A DNA stretch of 40,207 nucleotides from NCBI GenBank assembly GCA_002167745.1, contig NHCB01000015.1, positions 1,389 to 41,595 of the forward strand, in the 5' to 3' direction. This document shows positions 1 to 8,003 of the stretch, piece after piece. Every line of letters starts with the position of its first letter. Position 1 is the first letter of the stretch. Under the pieces are notes generated by a model. That model was not told where the DNA came from, did not search any database, and saw only the letters and a list, made by a program, of their open reading frames with translations. Source of the DNA: Betaproteobacteria bacterium TMED22 (GTDB lineage: Bacteria; Pseudomonadota; Gammaproteobacteria; Burkholderiales; Eutrophovitaceae). Both the position numbers and the translations under genes were made by a program.

Positions 1-90
1 AGCTGGCGCTTTTTTAGCAGCTGGCTTTCGAGCTGGCGCTTTTTTAGCGGCTGGCTTTCGAGCTGGCGCTTTTTTAGCGACTGGTTTTTT
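1..90. repeat. 30-bp tandem repeat inside the H1-like gene
   Basis: Units 1-30 and 31-60 are identical except for one synonymous change at position 19 of the unit, and a third unit (61-90) has diverged in its last third. Each unit encodes ten residues. Near-identity at the DNA level suggests recent copy-number change by slippage or recombination, so repeat number may differ between strains. The array continues past the window edge. Confidence 0.85.
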
Positions 91-120
91 CTTAACTGCA
101 GGTTTCTTTTTAACTGCCAT
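1..120 (-). CDS. Histone H1-like / AlgP-like basic repeat protein (partial)
   Basis: The first 40 codons are visible; the gene runs off the left edge of the window. The reading starts at an ATG (118-120, minus strand) behind a strong AAGGAGG ribosome-binding site 6 bases upstream. The product is almost entirely Lys, Ala, Pro, Arg and Val, opening with MAVKKKPAVKKKP and then repeating the decapeptide AAKKAPARKP. Such sequences are typical of bacterial histone H1-like proteins (HctB, AlgP, KAAPAK-repeat proteins), which bind DNA non-specifically and affect nucleoid structure or expression. No globular domain can be seen. The missing part could still carry one, so only a tail-like region is proven here. 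Confidence 0.8.
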   Translation of the reverse strand, partial: MAVKKKPAVKKKPVAKKAPARKPAAKKAPARKPAAKKAPA

Positions 121-235
121 TTCAATTACCTCCTTCTTAAGTTGAAAAACTCAGCATAAATATAACTTTGATTATTGATATGCTGTTACTGATGAAGTGC
201 GCGCTAGTGCGTGCGCGCATCGGTCAGTTCGTGAC

Positions 236-278
236 AAAAAAGCCCATGAAAAAACTTTTAAGCTTATGAGCTTTTTTT
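236..278. terminator. Bidirectional intrinsic terminator-like hairpin
   Basis: Arms AAAAGCCCAT (238-247) and ATGAGCTTTT (266-275) pair over 10 bp with one G-U pair, around an 18-base loop. A T-run follows in both directions (T8 on plus, T6 on minus). It lies between nrdB and the H1-like gene, both on the minus strand, so it probably ends nrd transcription and insulates the next gene. Confidence 0.5.
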
Positions 279-520
279 TATTTGAAAGGATAGAAGGCCC
301 TTGAGTGGCCGAAAGAAGATCGGCACTCACCGGTGAGGGAAATAAAACATCCCTAATGTTATATAAGCAAGTGTTCATAATTCAAATAACTCTTGCTTAC
401 TGGCCCACCGTTAGGTGAGTACGTTTTTTTCTCGGACTACAAGAAAACGTAGATCTAGTCATTCAGCTCCGTTTTGCGCCATTCAGAATTCGACGCTTAG
501 TGCTACTAAATTACTTTGTG

Positions 521-562
521 GCGAGATTATTATTGTTTAAATCTCTTCTCGCAAATTTTTTT
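521..562 (+). terminator. Possible plus-strand intrinsic terminator
   Basis: GCGAG (521-525) can pair with CTCGC (548-552), and alternatively GAGATT (523-528) with AATCTC (540-545). AAATTTTTTT follows on the plus strand. No plus-strand gene is known to end here, so it would serve an unannotated short transcript or be fortuitous. Confidence 0.25.
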
Positions 563-608
563 CATACTTTATTAAGTACATGTGTTTTTTTTACAACGGT
601 AATTTTAG

Positions 609-1715
609 TTAATCCCAACTCAAAGCACCACCGGTTTGGTATTCCGTGACTCGGGTTTCGAAAAAGTTTTTCTCTTTTTTAAGATCGATCATTTCAGACA
701 TCCATGGAAATGGATTGTTTGCATTTTCATAAAGCATGTCTATACCGATTTGCTGACAACGTCTATTCGCAACGTAACGTAAATATTCTTTAAACATTGG
801 TGCATTTAATCCGAGCACACCCCGAGGCATCGTATCCTCCGCATACCGGTACTCAAGCTCAACACCTTTTTTCATGAGGCCTTGAATATCCTTTTTAAAT
901 TCTTCAGTCCATAGATGAGGATTCTCTTGCTTAATTTGGTTGATCATATCGATACCAAAATTACAGTGCATCGATTCATCACGAAGAATATATTGGTATT
1001 GTTCCGCAGCACCCATCATTTTGTTTTGTCTGCCCAAGGCCAATATTTGCACGAATCCGACATAGAAAAATAAACCTTCCATAATGCATGCGAATACGAT
1101 CAAACTTCTCAAGAAGTCTCTATCTGCTGCTGGGGTTCCTGTTTTAAAATTTGGATCAGACAGCACGTCAATGAATGGAATGAGAAATTGATCCTTATCG
1201 CGAATGCTCTTAATTTCGTTGTAAGCGTTAAAGATTTCACTCTCGTCTAGGCCTAGACTTTCGACAACGTACTGGTAGGCATGCGTATGAATTGCTTCCT
1301 CAAAAGCTTGCCTTAATAAGTACTGTCGGCACTCAGGTGCGGTTATGTGTCGGTACGTTCCGAGTACGATATTATTAGCAGCCAACGAATCGGCCGTAAC
1401 AAAAAACCCCAAATTACGTTTTACGATAAGTCGTTCGTCATCGGTCAGGCCTGCTGGGTCTTTCCAAGTGGCGATATCCCGCGTCATGTTGATCTCTTGC
1501 GGCATCCAATGATTCGCGCATCCCGCTAAGTACTTATCCCAAGCCCAGTTATATTTAAAAGGCACGAGCTGGTTAACATCAGCCGTACCATTAATCACTC
1601 GTTTATCTTCAACTCTTACCCTTGCACTGGTCGTAGTTGGTACTGAATCAATTTTATCCGGCACATTACCAAGTGTACTGGTATTAACTGGTGATGAATC
1701 TTCAAACTGGAGCAT
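609..1715 (-). CDS. nrdB: Ribonucleoside-diphosphate reductase class Ia, beta subunit
   Basis: NrdB is the radical-generating R2 subunit that works with NrdA to reduce ribonucleoside diphosphates to deoxyribonucleotides in the cytoplasm. The 368 residues match the usual size (E. coli 376). The di-iron and tyrosyl-radical site is readable: Asp109, Glu140, His143, Glu213, Glu247 and His250 fit the ligands, and Tyr147, four residues after His143, fits the radical tyrosine. The C-terminal tail ending in GGALSWD fits the peptide that docks to NrdA. The gene lies 221 bp downstream of nrdA on the same strand, with AAGGAAA as ribosome-binding site, and is most simply transcribed with nrdA from the NrdR-type promoter. 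Confidence 0.96.
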   Translation of the reverse strand: MLQFEDSSPVNTSTLGNVPDKIDSVPTTTSARVRVEDKRVINGTADVNQLVPFKYNWAWDKYLAGCANHWMPQEINMTRDIATWKDPAGLTDDERLIVKRNLGFFVTADSLAANNIVLGTYRHITAPECRQYLLRQAFEEAIHTHAYQYVVESLGLDESEIFNAYNEIKSIRDKDQFLIPFIDVLSDPNFKTGTPAADRDFLRSLIVFACIMEGLFFYVGFVQILALGRQNKMMGAAEQYQYILRDESMHCNFGIDMINQIKQENPHLWTEEFKKDIQGLMKKGVELEYRYAEDTMPRGVLGLNAPMFKEYLRYVANRRCQQIGIDMLYENANNPFPWMSEMIDLKKEKNFFETRVTEYQTGGALSWD

Positions 1716-1936
1716 GCCTATTTCCTTATCAATACAAAAATCTCATTAAAATAATGCCGACTTGAAGCGGCGTCCATGTTTTCTCAATCAAAAAGAAAAA
1801 TCGCTCTGTTTTTTCTTTTTGGTAACGGTATTTTTTAAATTAACTACGCTACTTTGATCTTCTGCTGCGTTTGAGTGCCTTCCTACAAAAAAATTTGCTC
1901 TTCTTCTTGCTGCTGATTGAATTTTTTTTAATAACC

Positions 1937-4783
1937 TCATTGACACGCCTCGCATTCTGGATCGTCGATTGCACAAAATTGAGGTTCTACAGCTTCCACA
2001 TTAGAGGAGACTGCATTAAGTTGTCCCGCCGCTACCGTGGATTTCTCTGCAGAAGTCGCCCCCATAGTTCTCAAATAATAAGTTGTCTTGAGACCTCTGT
2101 GCCAGGCTAGCTTGTATATATCATCCAATTTCTTACCTGATGCCCCGGCCATATAAATGTTTAATGACTGCGCCTGGTCTATCCACTTCTGTCGCCGAGA
2201 TGCGCACTCAACTAACCATACAGGATCCATCTCAAATGCTGTCGCGTAAACCGACCTCAGCTCGCTCGGTATACGGTCAATTTTTGAGAGCGAGCCATCA
2301 AAATATTTGAGATCAGAAATCATCACGTCATCCCACAAGCCATATTTCTTTAGGTCTTCAACTAAGTAACTATTGGTCACCGTGAATTCGCCGGATAAAT
2401 TCGACTTTACATATAAATTTTGGTAGGTCGGCTCAATCGATGCCGATACTCCGATTATGTTAGCGATTGTTGCCGTAGGTGCGATCGCTACACAGTTTGA
2501 ATTTCGCATACCTACCGTTTTAATTCGATCACGCAATTGATCCCAGTCTAAGGTAGCGCTTCTATCAACCTCCAGATATCCGCCTCTTTCTTTTTCTAAG
2601 AGCTCAATCGAATCGACGGGAAGAATTCCTTTGGACCAAAGTGATCCATCAAATGTTGAATATCTTCCACGTTCCTCCGCTAGATTTGTCGAGGACCAAT
2701 ACGCGTAATAACAAACTGCCTCAGTCGATGCGTCAGCAAATGCTACAGCCTCGTCTGATCCATAAGGAATGTTCATTTTGTGCAGGCAATCCTGAAAACC
2801 CATCATGCCCATACCAACTGGACGATGTTTTAAGTTTGAATTTCTCGCCTTACCAACAGCGTAGAAATTGATGTCAACAACGTTGTCCAACATTCGCATG
2901 GCTGTAGAAACCGTTTGCTTTAACTTTTTATGGTCCAGCTTTCCGTCTTTCAAATGTGCGACAAGGTTAACCGACCCTAGGTTACAAACTGCAATTTCAC
3001 TCTCAGAGGTATTCAGTGTGATTTCTGTGCACAAATTGGAGCTGTGTACGGCACCGATATGATGCTGCGGCGAACGAATATTACAAGGATCCTTGAAGGT
3101 AATCCACGGATGCCCCGTTTCGAATAACATCGATAGCATTTTTCTCCATATTTGCACTGCTGGTATCTGCTTAAACAGCTTTATCTCACCCGCCACCGCC
3201 ATTTTTTCATAGGTTGTGTAGGCCCGCTCGAAAGCCTCACCATAAATATCATGCAGATCTGGTACCTCTGATGGCGTAAACAAAGTCCATTGTTCATTTT
3301 GGATCACCCGTTTCATGAACAAGTCTGGAATCCAGTTCGCTGTATTCATATCATGAGTTCTGCGACGATCATCTCCTGTATTTTTTCTTAATTCCAGGAA
3401 TTCCTCTATATCCATATGCCAAGTTTCCAAATAAGCGCATACTGCCCCTTTTCGCTTACCGCCTTGATTTACAGCGACTGCAGTGTCATTAACCACCTTT
3501 AAAAAAGGCACTACCCCTTGGGATTTTCCGTTAGTACCTTTGATGTGCGACCCCATTGATCGCACAGGAGTCCAGTCATTTCCAAGTCCTCCGGCATATT
3601 TTGACAACAACGCGTTTTCTTTAATCGCCTCATAAATACCGTCCAAGTCATCATCGACCGTAGTCAAATAACAACTGGATAATTGAGGTCGAGTCGTTCC
3701 TGAATTGAAGAGCGTCGGTGTTGAGCTCATAAAATCGAAGGAAGAGAGTATGTTGTAGAATTCTATCGCTCTAGCTTCGCGCTCAACCTCGCCGAGGGAT
3801 AGCCCCATCGCTACCCGCATAAAAAATGCTTGCGGCAACTCAATACGACGATCCTCAATATGCAAAAAATATCTATCGTAAAGTGTTTGAAGCCCTAAAT
3901 AACCGAATTGCTCATCTCGCTCTGGCTTTAAAGCCGCCCCTAAAGCTACCATATCGAACTGAAGCATTCGCTCATCCAGTAGCTCTGCTTCCACGCCTTG
4001 TTTTATAAATTCCGGAAAATAGGTTGAGTACCGGTCCGCCATTTCCTCTCTAGTAAGCTCTTCTCCTATCACCTCCCGCCGCAAGTCGTTAAGAAGTAGT
4101 CGCGCGGTCACAAAACTATAGGCTGGATCTTTTTCAATTAAGGATCTCGCAGATAGGATCAAACTTTTATTGACCTCATCAAAAGGCACTCCATCGTAAA
4201 GATCGCGCACTGTCAGGCTCAAAACATTTTCAGCGCTGACTGCCGCTTCCAGCCCCGAACACGAATCTTCTATTAACCTCTTCAAATTATTGATGTCTAA
4301 AGGCTTCGATACACCATTCACCACCATTGTTAATTCAGGCGGAGATTCATTCTGATTAACGTCAGATTCTTTTTTTGCGCGCGCTCGCTCCTGATTTCTT
4401 TGCTCTCGGTACAACACATAAGAACGAGCAACCTCTTGCTCGCCGTGCCTCATTAACGCAAGCTCAACCTGATCTTGAATGTCTTCTATATGTACCGTTC
4501 CACCTGTCGGGTTTCTTCTTTTAAGAGCTACCGTCACATTTTGCGTCAATTGGGATACAAGCTCTCTTACTCTCGCTGATGCTGCACCCTGGCCTCCACT
4601 TACAGCAAGGAACGCTTTAGTCATCGCTATTGAGATCTTTGATGGCTCAAATCCAACAACTGAACCATTACGACGTACAACCTTCATCATTGCACTATCA
4701 ATTCGTCCGCTTTCCTCTTGAATCTCACTCACGTTCTCTGCGCTCAAACCAGTCGTTTCACTCACATTAGCCGTTAATTGCAT
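1937..4783 (-). CDS. nrdA: Ribonucleoside-diphosphate reductase class Ia, alpha subunit
   Basis: This is the catalytic R1 subunit of aerobic ribonucleotide reductase. At 948 residues it is much longer than E. coli NrdA (761) because the N-terminus carries two ATP-cone-like regions (about 33-125 and 148-245); this doubled layout is known from Pseudomonas NrdA. In the catalytic barrel the NLCTEI motif supplies the active-site Cys and Glu, and AVCNLGSVNL supplies the second redox Cys. The C-terminus ends in CEACQ, the shuttle cysteine pair that passes electrons from thioredoxin or glutaredoxin. The ATG has a good GAGGAG ribosome-binding site. Expression is probably controlled by NrdR and possibly DnaA through the sites near 4941-5021. 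Confidence 0.96.
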   Translation of the reverse strand: MQLTANVSETTGLSAENVSEIQEESGRIDSAMMKVVRRNGSVVGFEPSKISIAMTKAFLAVSGGQGAASARVRELVSQLTQNVTVALKRRNPTGGTVHIEDIQDQVELALMRHGEQEVARSYVLYREQRNQERARAKKESDVNQNESPPELTMVVNGVSKPLDINNLKRLIEDSCSGLEAAVSAENVLSLTVRDLYDGVPFDEVNKSLILSARSLIEKDPAYSFVTARLLLNDLRREVIGEELTREEMADRYSTYFPEFIKQGVEAELLDERMLQFDMVALGAALKPERDEQFGYLGLQTLYDRYFLHIEDRRIELPQAFFMRVAMGLSLGEVEREARAIEFYNILSSFDFMSSTPTLFNSGTTRPQLSSCYLTTVDDDLDGIYEAIKENALLSKYAGGLGNDWTPVRSMGSHIKGTNGKSQGVVPFLKVVNDTAVAVNQGGKRKGAVCAYLETWHMDIEEFLELRKNTGDDRRRTHDMNTANWIPDLFMKRVIQNEQWTLFTPSEVPDLHDIYGEAFERAYTTYEKMAVAGEIKLFKQIPAVQIWRKMLSMLFETGHPWITFKDPCNIRSPQHHIGAVHSSNLCTEITLNTSESEIAVCNLGSVNLVAHLKDGKLDHKKLKQTVSTAMRMLDNVVDINFYAVGKARNSNLKHRPVGMGMMGFQDCLHKMNIPYGSDEAVAFADASTEAVCYYAYWSSTNLAEERGRYSTFDGSLWSKGILPVDSIELLEKERGGYLEVDRSATLDWDQLRDRIKTVGMRNSNCVAIAPTATIANIIGVSASIEPTYQNLYVKSNLSGEFTVTNSYLVEDLKKYGLWDDVMISDLKYFDGSLSKIDRIPSELRSVYATAFEMDPVWLVECASRRQKWIDQAQSLNIYMAGASGKKLDDIYKLAWHRGLKTTYYLRTMGATSAEKSTVAAGQLNAVSSNVEAVEPQFCAIDDPECEACQ

Positions 4784-4940
4784 TTAGTCTCCTCACGCCT
4801 TAATCCGTTTATTTTTTCGCTTTTTACTTACTTCCCACATTCCCTAGGGTTCTGTTTCCGATCCTTTTTGTGCATAACATTATGATTCCAACTGCCTTAA
4901 ACCCTTAATACTGACAAAACTTATCTAAAGCACCCACAAG

Positions 4941-4949
4941 TTATACACA
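4941..4949 (+). promoter_or_regulatory. DnaA-box-like site TTATACACA
   Basis: TTATACACA is an exact match to the DnaA box consensus TTATNCACA. A weaker relative, TTATCCAGT, lies at 4971-4979. DnaA binding at nrd promoters is known in E. coli, so cell-cycle or initiation-linked control of nrdAB is plausible. A single 9-mer can occur by chance. Confidence 0.5.
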
Positions 4950-4955
4950 AGTAAT

Positions 4956-4971
4956 ACACAAGATGTTGTGT
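4956..4971. promoter_or_regulatory. NrdR box 1 (promoter-distal)
   Basis: ACACAAGATGTTGTGT agrees with the NrdR consensus acaCwAtATaTwGtgt at 14 of 16 positions and is a near-palindrome. It lies just downstream of the predicted start of transcription. A second box starts 32 bp away, which is the three-helical-turn spacing typical of paired NrdR boxes. Confidence 0.75.
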
Positions 4972-4987
4972 TATCCAGTGGATATTA

Positions 4988-5003
4988 ATACTAATTCTAG
5001 TGG
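4988..5003. promoter_or_regulatory. NrdR box 2, overlapping the -10 element
   Basis: ATACTAATTCTAGTGG keeps the NrdR core (CWA then TWGTG) and matches 11 of 16 consensus positions. It covers the predicted -10 hexamer (4994-4999) of the nrdA promoter, so a bound repressor would block RNA polymerase directly. Confidence 0.65.
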
Positions 5004-5021
5004 TGGGACGATCTGTGTCAA
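4994..5021 (-). promoter_or_regulatory. nrdAB promoter (sigma70 type)
   Basis: On the minus strand a perfect TTGACA (-35, 5016-5021) is followed by a 16-bp spacer and TAGAAT (-10, 4994-4999, five of six consensus bases). Transcription would start near 4987, roughly 200 nucleotides before the nrdA ATG. Confidence 0.7.
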
Positions 5022-5152
5022 GCGTTTCTTATATTAATTTTGAGTTGATCCCTCATGCTGTTATGACAAAACATGCTCTATCGTCCATGCATGACCCAAG
5101 TCATAACAAGTTCTGCTTCCAAGAGGACCAAATCAAAACACTGAAATAAATG

Positions 5153-5722
5153 CTATCGAGGCGTATCAATCCCGCCCAGGCTCGACAGCTCAGACCAGTC
5201 AAAATTAGCACCAGGGTCTTGTTTACGTCCCTTAGGGATCGCGATATGAGAATGCCCCAATGCGGCTTCAATTGGGTAGCAATCAACCAAAGCGACGCAC
5301 AACTTCTTCAAGCTCGCGTACTGATCAACCTCAAAGATCCCCGTTTCAGTGCCTTCCAACTCAATTCCAATCGAGTAGTTATTGCAGTTGGGCTCACCTC
5401 GCCATGTTGACTCGCCCGCGTGCCAACCTCTTTTGAGACAAGAGACAAATTGGATGATTTCACCATGCCTATCTATGAAAAAATGGGATGAAACTTTCAG
5501 CCCTTTTATTTGTGAATAAAATGGATGTTCATTGAAATCAAGCTCGTTCATAAATAACCGTCGGACGCCTGAGCCACCAAACTCTCCAGGCGGCAGACTT
5601 ATCGAATGAATAACAATAAGCCGAGGCGAGGTATTTTTCGGACGCTCATCTTGGTTCGGCGAATGACAGAACTCGACACCACACAAATAACCATTTTCTA
5701 TTCGAAAATGCGATTCAGTCAT
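5153..5722 (-). CDS. ampD: 1,6-anhydro-N-acetylmuramyl-L-alanine amidase AmpD
   Basis: AmpD is the cytoplasmic zinc amidase that cleaves the peptide from anhydro-muropeptides during cell-wall recycling. The 189 residues match the family size. His39, His159 and Asp169 fit the three zinc ligands and Glu121 and Lys167 fit the catalytic residues of characterised AmpD, all with a constant offset of five. No signal peptide is present, as expected for a cytosolic enzyme. The start ATG overlaps the stop of the upstream gene (ATGA), so the two are translationally coupled. No ampE, ampR or ampC lies in the window. Confidence 0.95.
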   Translation of the reverse strand: MTESHFRIENGYLCGVEFCHSPNQDERPKNTSPRLIVIHSISLPPGEFGGSGVRRLFMNELDFNEHPFYSQIKGLKVSSHFFIDRHGEIIQFVSCLKRGWHAGESTWRGEPNCNNYSIGIELEGTETGIFEVDQYASLKKLCVALVDCYPIEAALGHSHIAIPKGRKQDPGANFDWSELSSLGGIDTPR

Positions 5723-5982
5723 CGAGACGACTTGTCCTTTTCTTTCAGATGGTCTTTGCGATGCTCATTCGAACAAAAAACAAGACCACCAGAACGAACA
5801 CCCTCATTCAACGGAAAATGGATACCGCAATACGCGCAACGAGCCATATCCTCTACGGCCGGAGTTGAATGGTCTTCATTCGACCGCGTTTTTTCTAGCT
5901 TCCGTGCTTTGGTTTTAACAAAAGCATAGGCCAAAGCAATCACCACAAACAATAAAAGATACTTAAGCACAAGCCTCTCCAT
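5719..5982 (-). CDS. PP0621-family small membrane protein with zinc-binding-like cysteines
   Basis: This 87-residue protein has one N-terminal transmembrane segment (about residues 5-21, LVLKYLLLFVVIALAYAFV) and a basic linker. A cytosol-facing treble-clef-like part follows, with CAYC at about 49-52 and a later FCSNEH. This is the layout of the PP0621 family, a small uncharacterised family that often sits directly upstream of ampD. The four-base overlap with ampD argues for co-expression. A role in cell-wall recycling is a guess from the neighbourhood. Confidence 0.8.
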   Translation of the reverse strand: MERLVLKYLLLFVVIALAYAFVKTKARKLEKTRSNEDHSTPAVEDMARCAYCGIHFPLNEGVRSGGLVFCSNEHRKDHLKEKDKSSR

Positions 5983-6164
5983 TACTCCTAATTAAAACCT
6001 TATAACGTTTGCTCACGTTTAGCTTAAGGATTTACTCGCTTAAGTCTATCGATTAAATACAAAATATATTTTTCATCGGTTTAAAGTCAAACACGCATAT
6101 GCTCCACACGCTATCACAAAAAACTAAAGAGCAATTAACACAATAGCTACCACTAGCGGTAGTT

Positions 6165-7130
6165 CTATTTAATCCTCGATAAAGAGTTTTCTGCCAGTTC
6201 AATCAAGCACTCCTTATAAGATGACTGAGGCAAACTAGCGATGCTATGTTCAGCTGAATTTATCTCTAATTTGGCTAATTGACGAGAATAACCAAGCGAC
6301 TCTAGCCTGCGAAAAATATCGATAACCGAGTCTAAATCAGGAGTGCCGTCTGCAAAAATGGCAGTCTGTATTTTCGCAATATCCTCACTGGACCCATGCT
6401 CCAATGCATGAATCATAGGCAGGGTAATCTTACCTTCAGCCAAATCATCGCCTAACTTTTTGCCAATGTCGCCCTCATCACCGTCATAATCCAGTATGTC
6501 GTCAACGATTTGAAACGCAGTCCCTAAATGCACTCCATATTTGCCGAAATTTGAAATTACCTCTTGTCCTCCGCCAGCTACAATACCCCCGAGCATCGCC
6601 GCCGCTTCAAATAACCGCGCTGTTTTAGCACGAATCATCTCAAAATACGAATCAACAGTTAAATCAACATTTTTTACATTTGATAACTGCAGCACCTCCC
6701 CCTCGGAGATATCGTTAGTCGCATCTGCCATAATTCTAAATACGCGAATTTCACCGACATCAACCATGATTTGAAATGCTCGTGAATAAAGGAAGTCCCC
6801 AACTAACACAGCCGCGGCATTACCAAAGCGCTCATTTGCAGTTCGCATCCCTCGTCGAACAGCGGAGTTATCAACAACATCATCATGTAATAAAGTCGCT
6901 GTATGCACAAACTCAATCGCTGTAGCCAACTGTACCGCCCGACGGTCTTCATATCCAAGGCTGCCGGCGGTCAATAGCAACAAGATCGGCCTGAGTCTTT
7001 TTCCGCCGCCGCCAATCGTGTACCTTGCCACCTCGCCCACTAGCGGCACCTGAGAGACCAGCTGCGTCGCAATCTCATCGTTGAGTCGCACCAGCAGTTC
7101 GTTCGTGATTGTAGTTGAAACCTTCATCAT
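6165..7130 (-). CDS. ispB: Octaprenyl/polyprenyl diphosphate synthase
   Basis: This trans-prenyltransferase extends farnesyl diphosphate with isopentenyl diphosphate to the C40-type chain of ubiquinone. Both aspartate-rich motifs are intact: HDDVVD followed by RRG, and DDILDYDGDEGD near the middle. GGGGKRLRP near the N-terminus is the usual pyrophosphate-binding stretch. I chose the ATG at 7128-7130, which gives 321 residues, close to E. coli IspB (323). A GTG at 7152-7154 would add eight residues, and neither start has a clear Shine-Dalgarno. The gene is divergent from rplU, a common gammaproteobacterial arrangement, and has its own promoter at 7188-7216. Confidence 0.93.
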   Translation of the reverse strand: MMKVSTTITNELLVRLNDEIATQLVSQVPLVGEVARYTIGGGGKRLRPILLLLTAGSLGYEDRRAVQLATAIEFVHTATLLHDDVVDNSAVRRGMRTANERFGNAAAVLVGDFLYSRAFQIMVDVGEIRVFRIMADATNDISEGEVLQLSNVKNVDLTVDSYFEMIRAKTARLFEAAAMLGGIVAGGGQEVISNFGKYGVHLGTAFQIVDDILDYDGDEGDIGKKLGDDLAEGKITLPMIHALEHGSSEDIAKIQTAIFADGTPDLDSVIDIFRRLESLGYSRQLAKLEINSAEHSIASLPQSSYKECLIELAENSLSRIK

Positions 7131-7187
7131 ATAAAGGGCCCGCTTATTCTTCACGGCGTTATTGAGATACCGCTTATCGATTGGACG

Positions 7188-7216
7188 ATGTTATGGACCA
7201 CTCATGCGAGTGTCAA
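7188..7216 (-). promoter_or_regulatory. ispB promoter
   Basis: On the minus strand a perfect TTGACA (7211-7216) is followed by 17 bp and TAACAT (7188-7193). Transcription would start near 7181, leaving a short leader. Confidence 0.6.
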
Positions 7217-7232
7217 ATAAGTTTATGGATTA

Positions 7233-7261
7233 TTGCGTCATGCGGCGAAATCCTGTAAGCT
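7233..7261 (+). promoter_or_regulatory. rplU-rpmA promoter candidate
   Basis: TTGCGT (7233-7238), a 17-bp spacer and TAAGCT (7256-7261) lie about 65 bp before the rplU ATG. Both hexamers match the sigma70 consensus only moderately. The ispB promoter lies back to back with it. Confidence 0.4.
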
Positions 7262-7324
7262 ACCCTCCCTTTTTAGTGAGAAATAACGGTTAAAAGTCGG
7301 TCAAACCTGGGGAAAACTAAAGCC

Positions 7325-7636
7325 ATGTATGCTGTGATTAAAACTGGTGGAAAGCAGTACAAAGTTGCCACTGGAGAAAAATTGAAAATTGAATCTTTGG
7401 GCGTAGAGGTCGGCGAACAAGTCACCTTGGACCAAGTTCTTATGGTTGTAGACGGCGCGGATGTTTCAATTGGTGCGCCTATGGTTGCAGGCGCCAAGGT
7501 TCAGGCAACGGTATTGAGCCACGGTCGCGGAAAAAAAGTGAAAATATTTAAGCTTCGTAGGCGCAAGCATTACAAGCGGCAACAAGGACATCGACAAAAC
7601 TTTACCGAGGTTGTCATTGGAGACATAACAAGCTAG
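7325..7636 (+). CDS. rplU: 50S ribosomal protein L21
   Basis: L21 binds 23S rRNA in the large ribosomal subunit. The 103 residues match the E. coli length exactly. The start [14 protein letters not shown] and the basic stretch [15 protein letters not shown] near the C-terminus are family hallmarks. It is first of two ribosomal genes, 37 bp before rpmA, with which it shares a promoter and a terminator. Confidence 0.98.
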   Translation: MYAVIKTGGKQYKVATGEKLKIESLGVEVGEQVTLDQVLMVVDGADVSIGAPMVAGAKVQATVLSHGRGKKVKIFKLRRRKHYKRQQGHRQNFTEVVIGDITS

Positions 7637-7673
7637 ACATTCACGTCTACATGTATTGAAAGGTAATTGATTT

Positions 7674-7931
7674 ATGGCACATAAAAAAGCTGGCGGCAGC
7701 TCTAGAAATGGTCGCGATTCAAATGCAAAGCGACTCGGTGTTAAACGGTTTGGCGGAGAACTAATTTCTGCGGGCAGCATCATCATTCGTCAACGTGGCA
7801 CTCAAGTACATCCGGGTGACAATGTAGGCATAGGTCGCGATCACACTCTATTCGCAAAGATCAACGGTCATGTGTTATTTGGAAAAACAGGACGATTAAA
7901 TAAGAAGATTGTTAGTATTGTCCCAGCGTAG
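7674..7931 (+). CDS. rpmA: 50S ribosomal protein L27
   Basis: L27 contributes its N-terminal tail to the peptidyl-transferase centre. The 85 residues begin [16 protein letters not shown], the canonical form without the cleaved leader found in Firmicutes. The RNA-binding stretch with [20 protein letters not shown] is intact. A strong terminator follows 18 bp after the stop, so obgE is probably not simply co-transcribed at full level. Confidence 0.98.
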   Translation: MAHKKAGGSSRNGRDSNAKRLGVKRFGGELISAGSIIIRQRGTQVHPGDNVGIGRDHTLFAKINGHVLFGKTGRLNKKIVSIVPA

Positions 7932-7949
7932 GGTTAATCTGATTCGATA

Positions 7950-7980
7950 AAACCCTGCCTAATAGGTGGGGTTTTTTTTT
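7950..7980 (+). terminator. rplU-rpmA intrinsic terminator
   Basis: AAACCCTGCC (7950-7959) pairs over 10 bp (two G-U pairs) with GGTGGGGTTT (7965-7974) around the loop TAATA, followed by a run of nine T (7972-7980). It separates the ribosomal genes from obgE. Confidence 0.85.
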
Positions 7981-8003
7981 ACCTAACCGATTTAAAATCA
8001 TTC

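Larger units (their letters stand above)
121..608. other. Intergenic region between nrdB and the H1-like gene
   Basis: These 488 bases hold no convincing gene; the one longer open frame (172-378, minus) has no ribosome-binding site and low-complexity content. Visible structures are a GC-rich inverted repeat (arms 198-204 and 213-219) in the probable H1-gene leader, a bidirectional terminator-like hairpin (236-278), a perfect 12-bp palindrome CTCACCGGTGAG (326-337) and a hairpin followed by a T-run (521-562). Confidence 0.6.
4784..5152. other. nrdA leader and upstream regulatory region
   Basis: This 369-bp gap lies between nrdA and the ampD stop. It holds the nrdA promoter, two NrdR-type boxes and a DnaA-type box, listed separately. 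The predicted transcript has a leader of about 200 nucleotides. The part next to ampD (about 5025-5152) shows no gene or clear terminator. Confidence 0.7.

Noticed and set aside
1-90. Short regularly spaced repeats that could suggest CRISPR
   Set aside because: The units are contiguous, without spacers, and in frame with a Lys/Ala/Pro-rich coding sequence.
172-378. Possible 68-residue small protein on the minus strand upstream of the H1-like gene
   Set aside because: No ribosome-binding site, it spans the terminator hairpin at 236-278 and shows no recognisable domain.
1788-1976. Lys-rich short frame between nrdA and nrdB
   Set aside because: It starts inside nrdA in another frame, lacks a ribosome-binding site and is dominated by low-complexity A/T-rich codons.
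5150-5410. Plus-strand open frame across ampD
   Set aside because: It is the complement of ampD, whose active-site residues are all in place on the minus strand.
6147-6162. Short inverted repeat after ispB as a terminator
   Set aside because: Only five certain pairs and no T-run on the minus strand.
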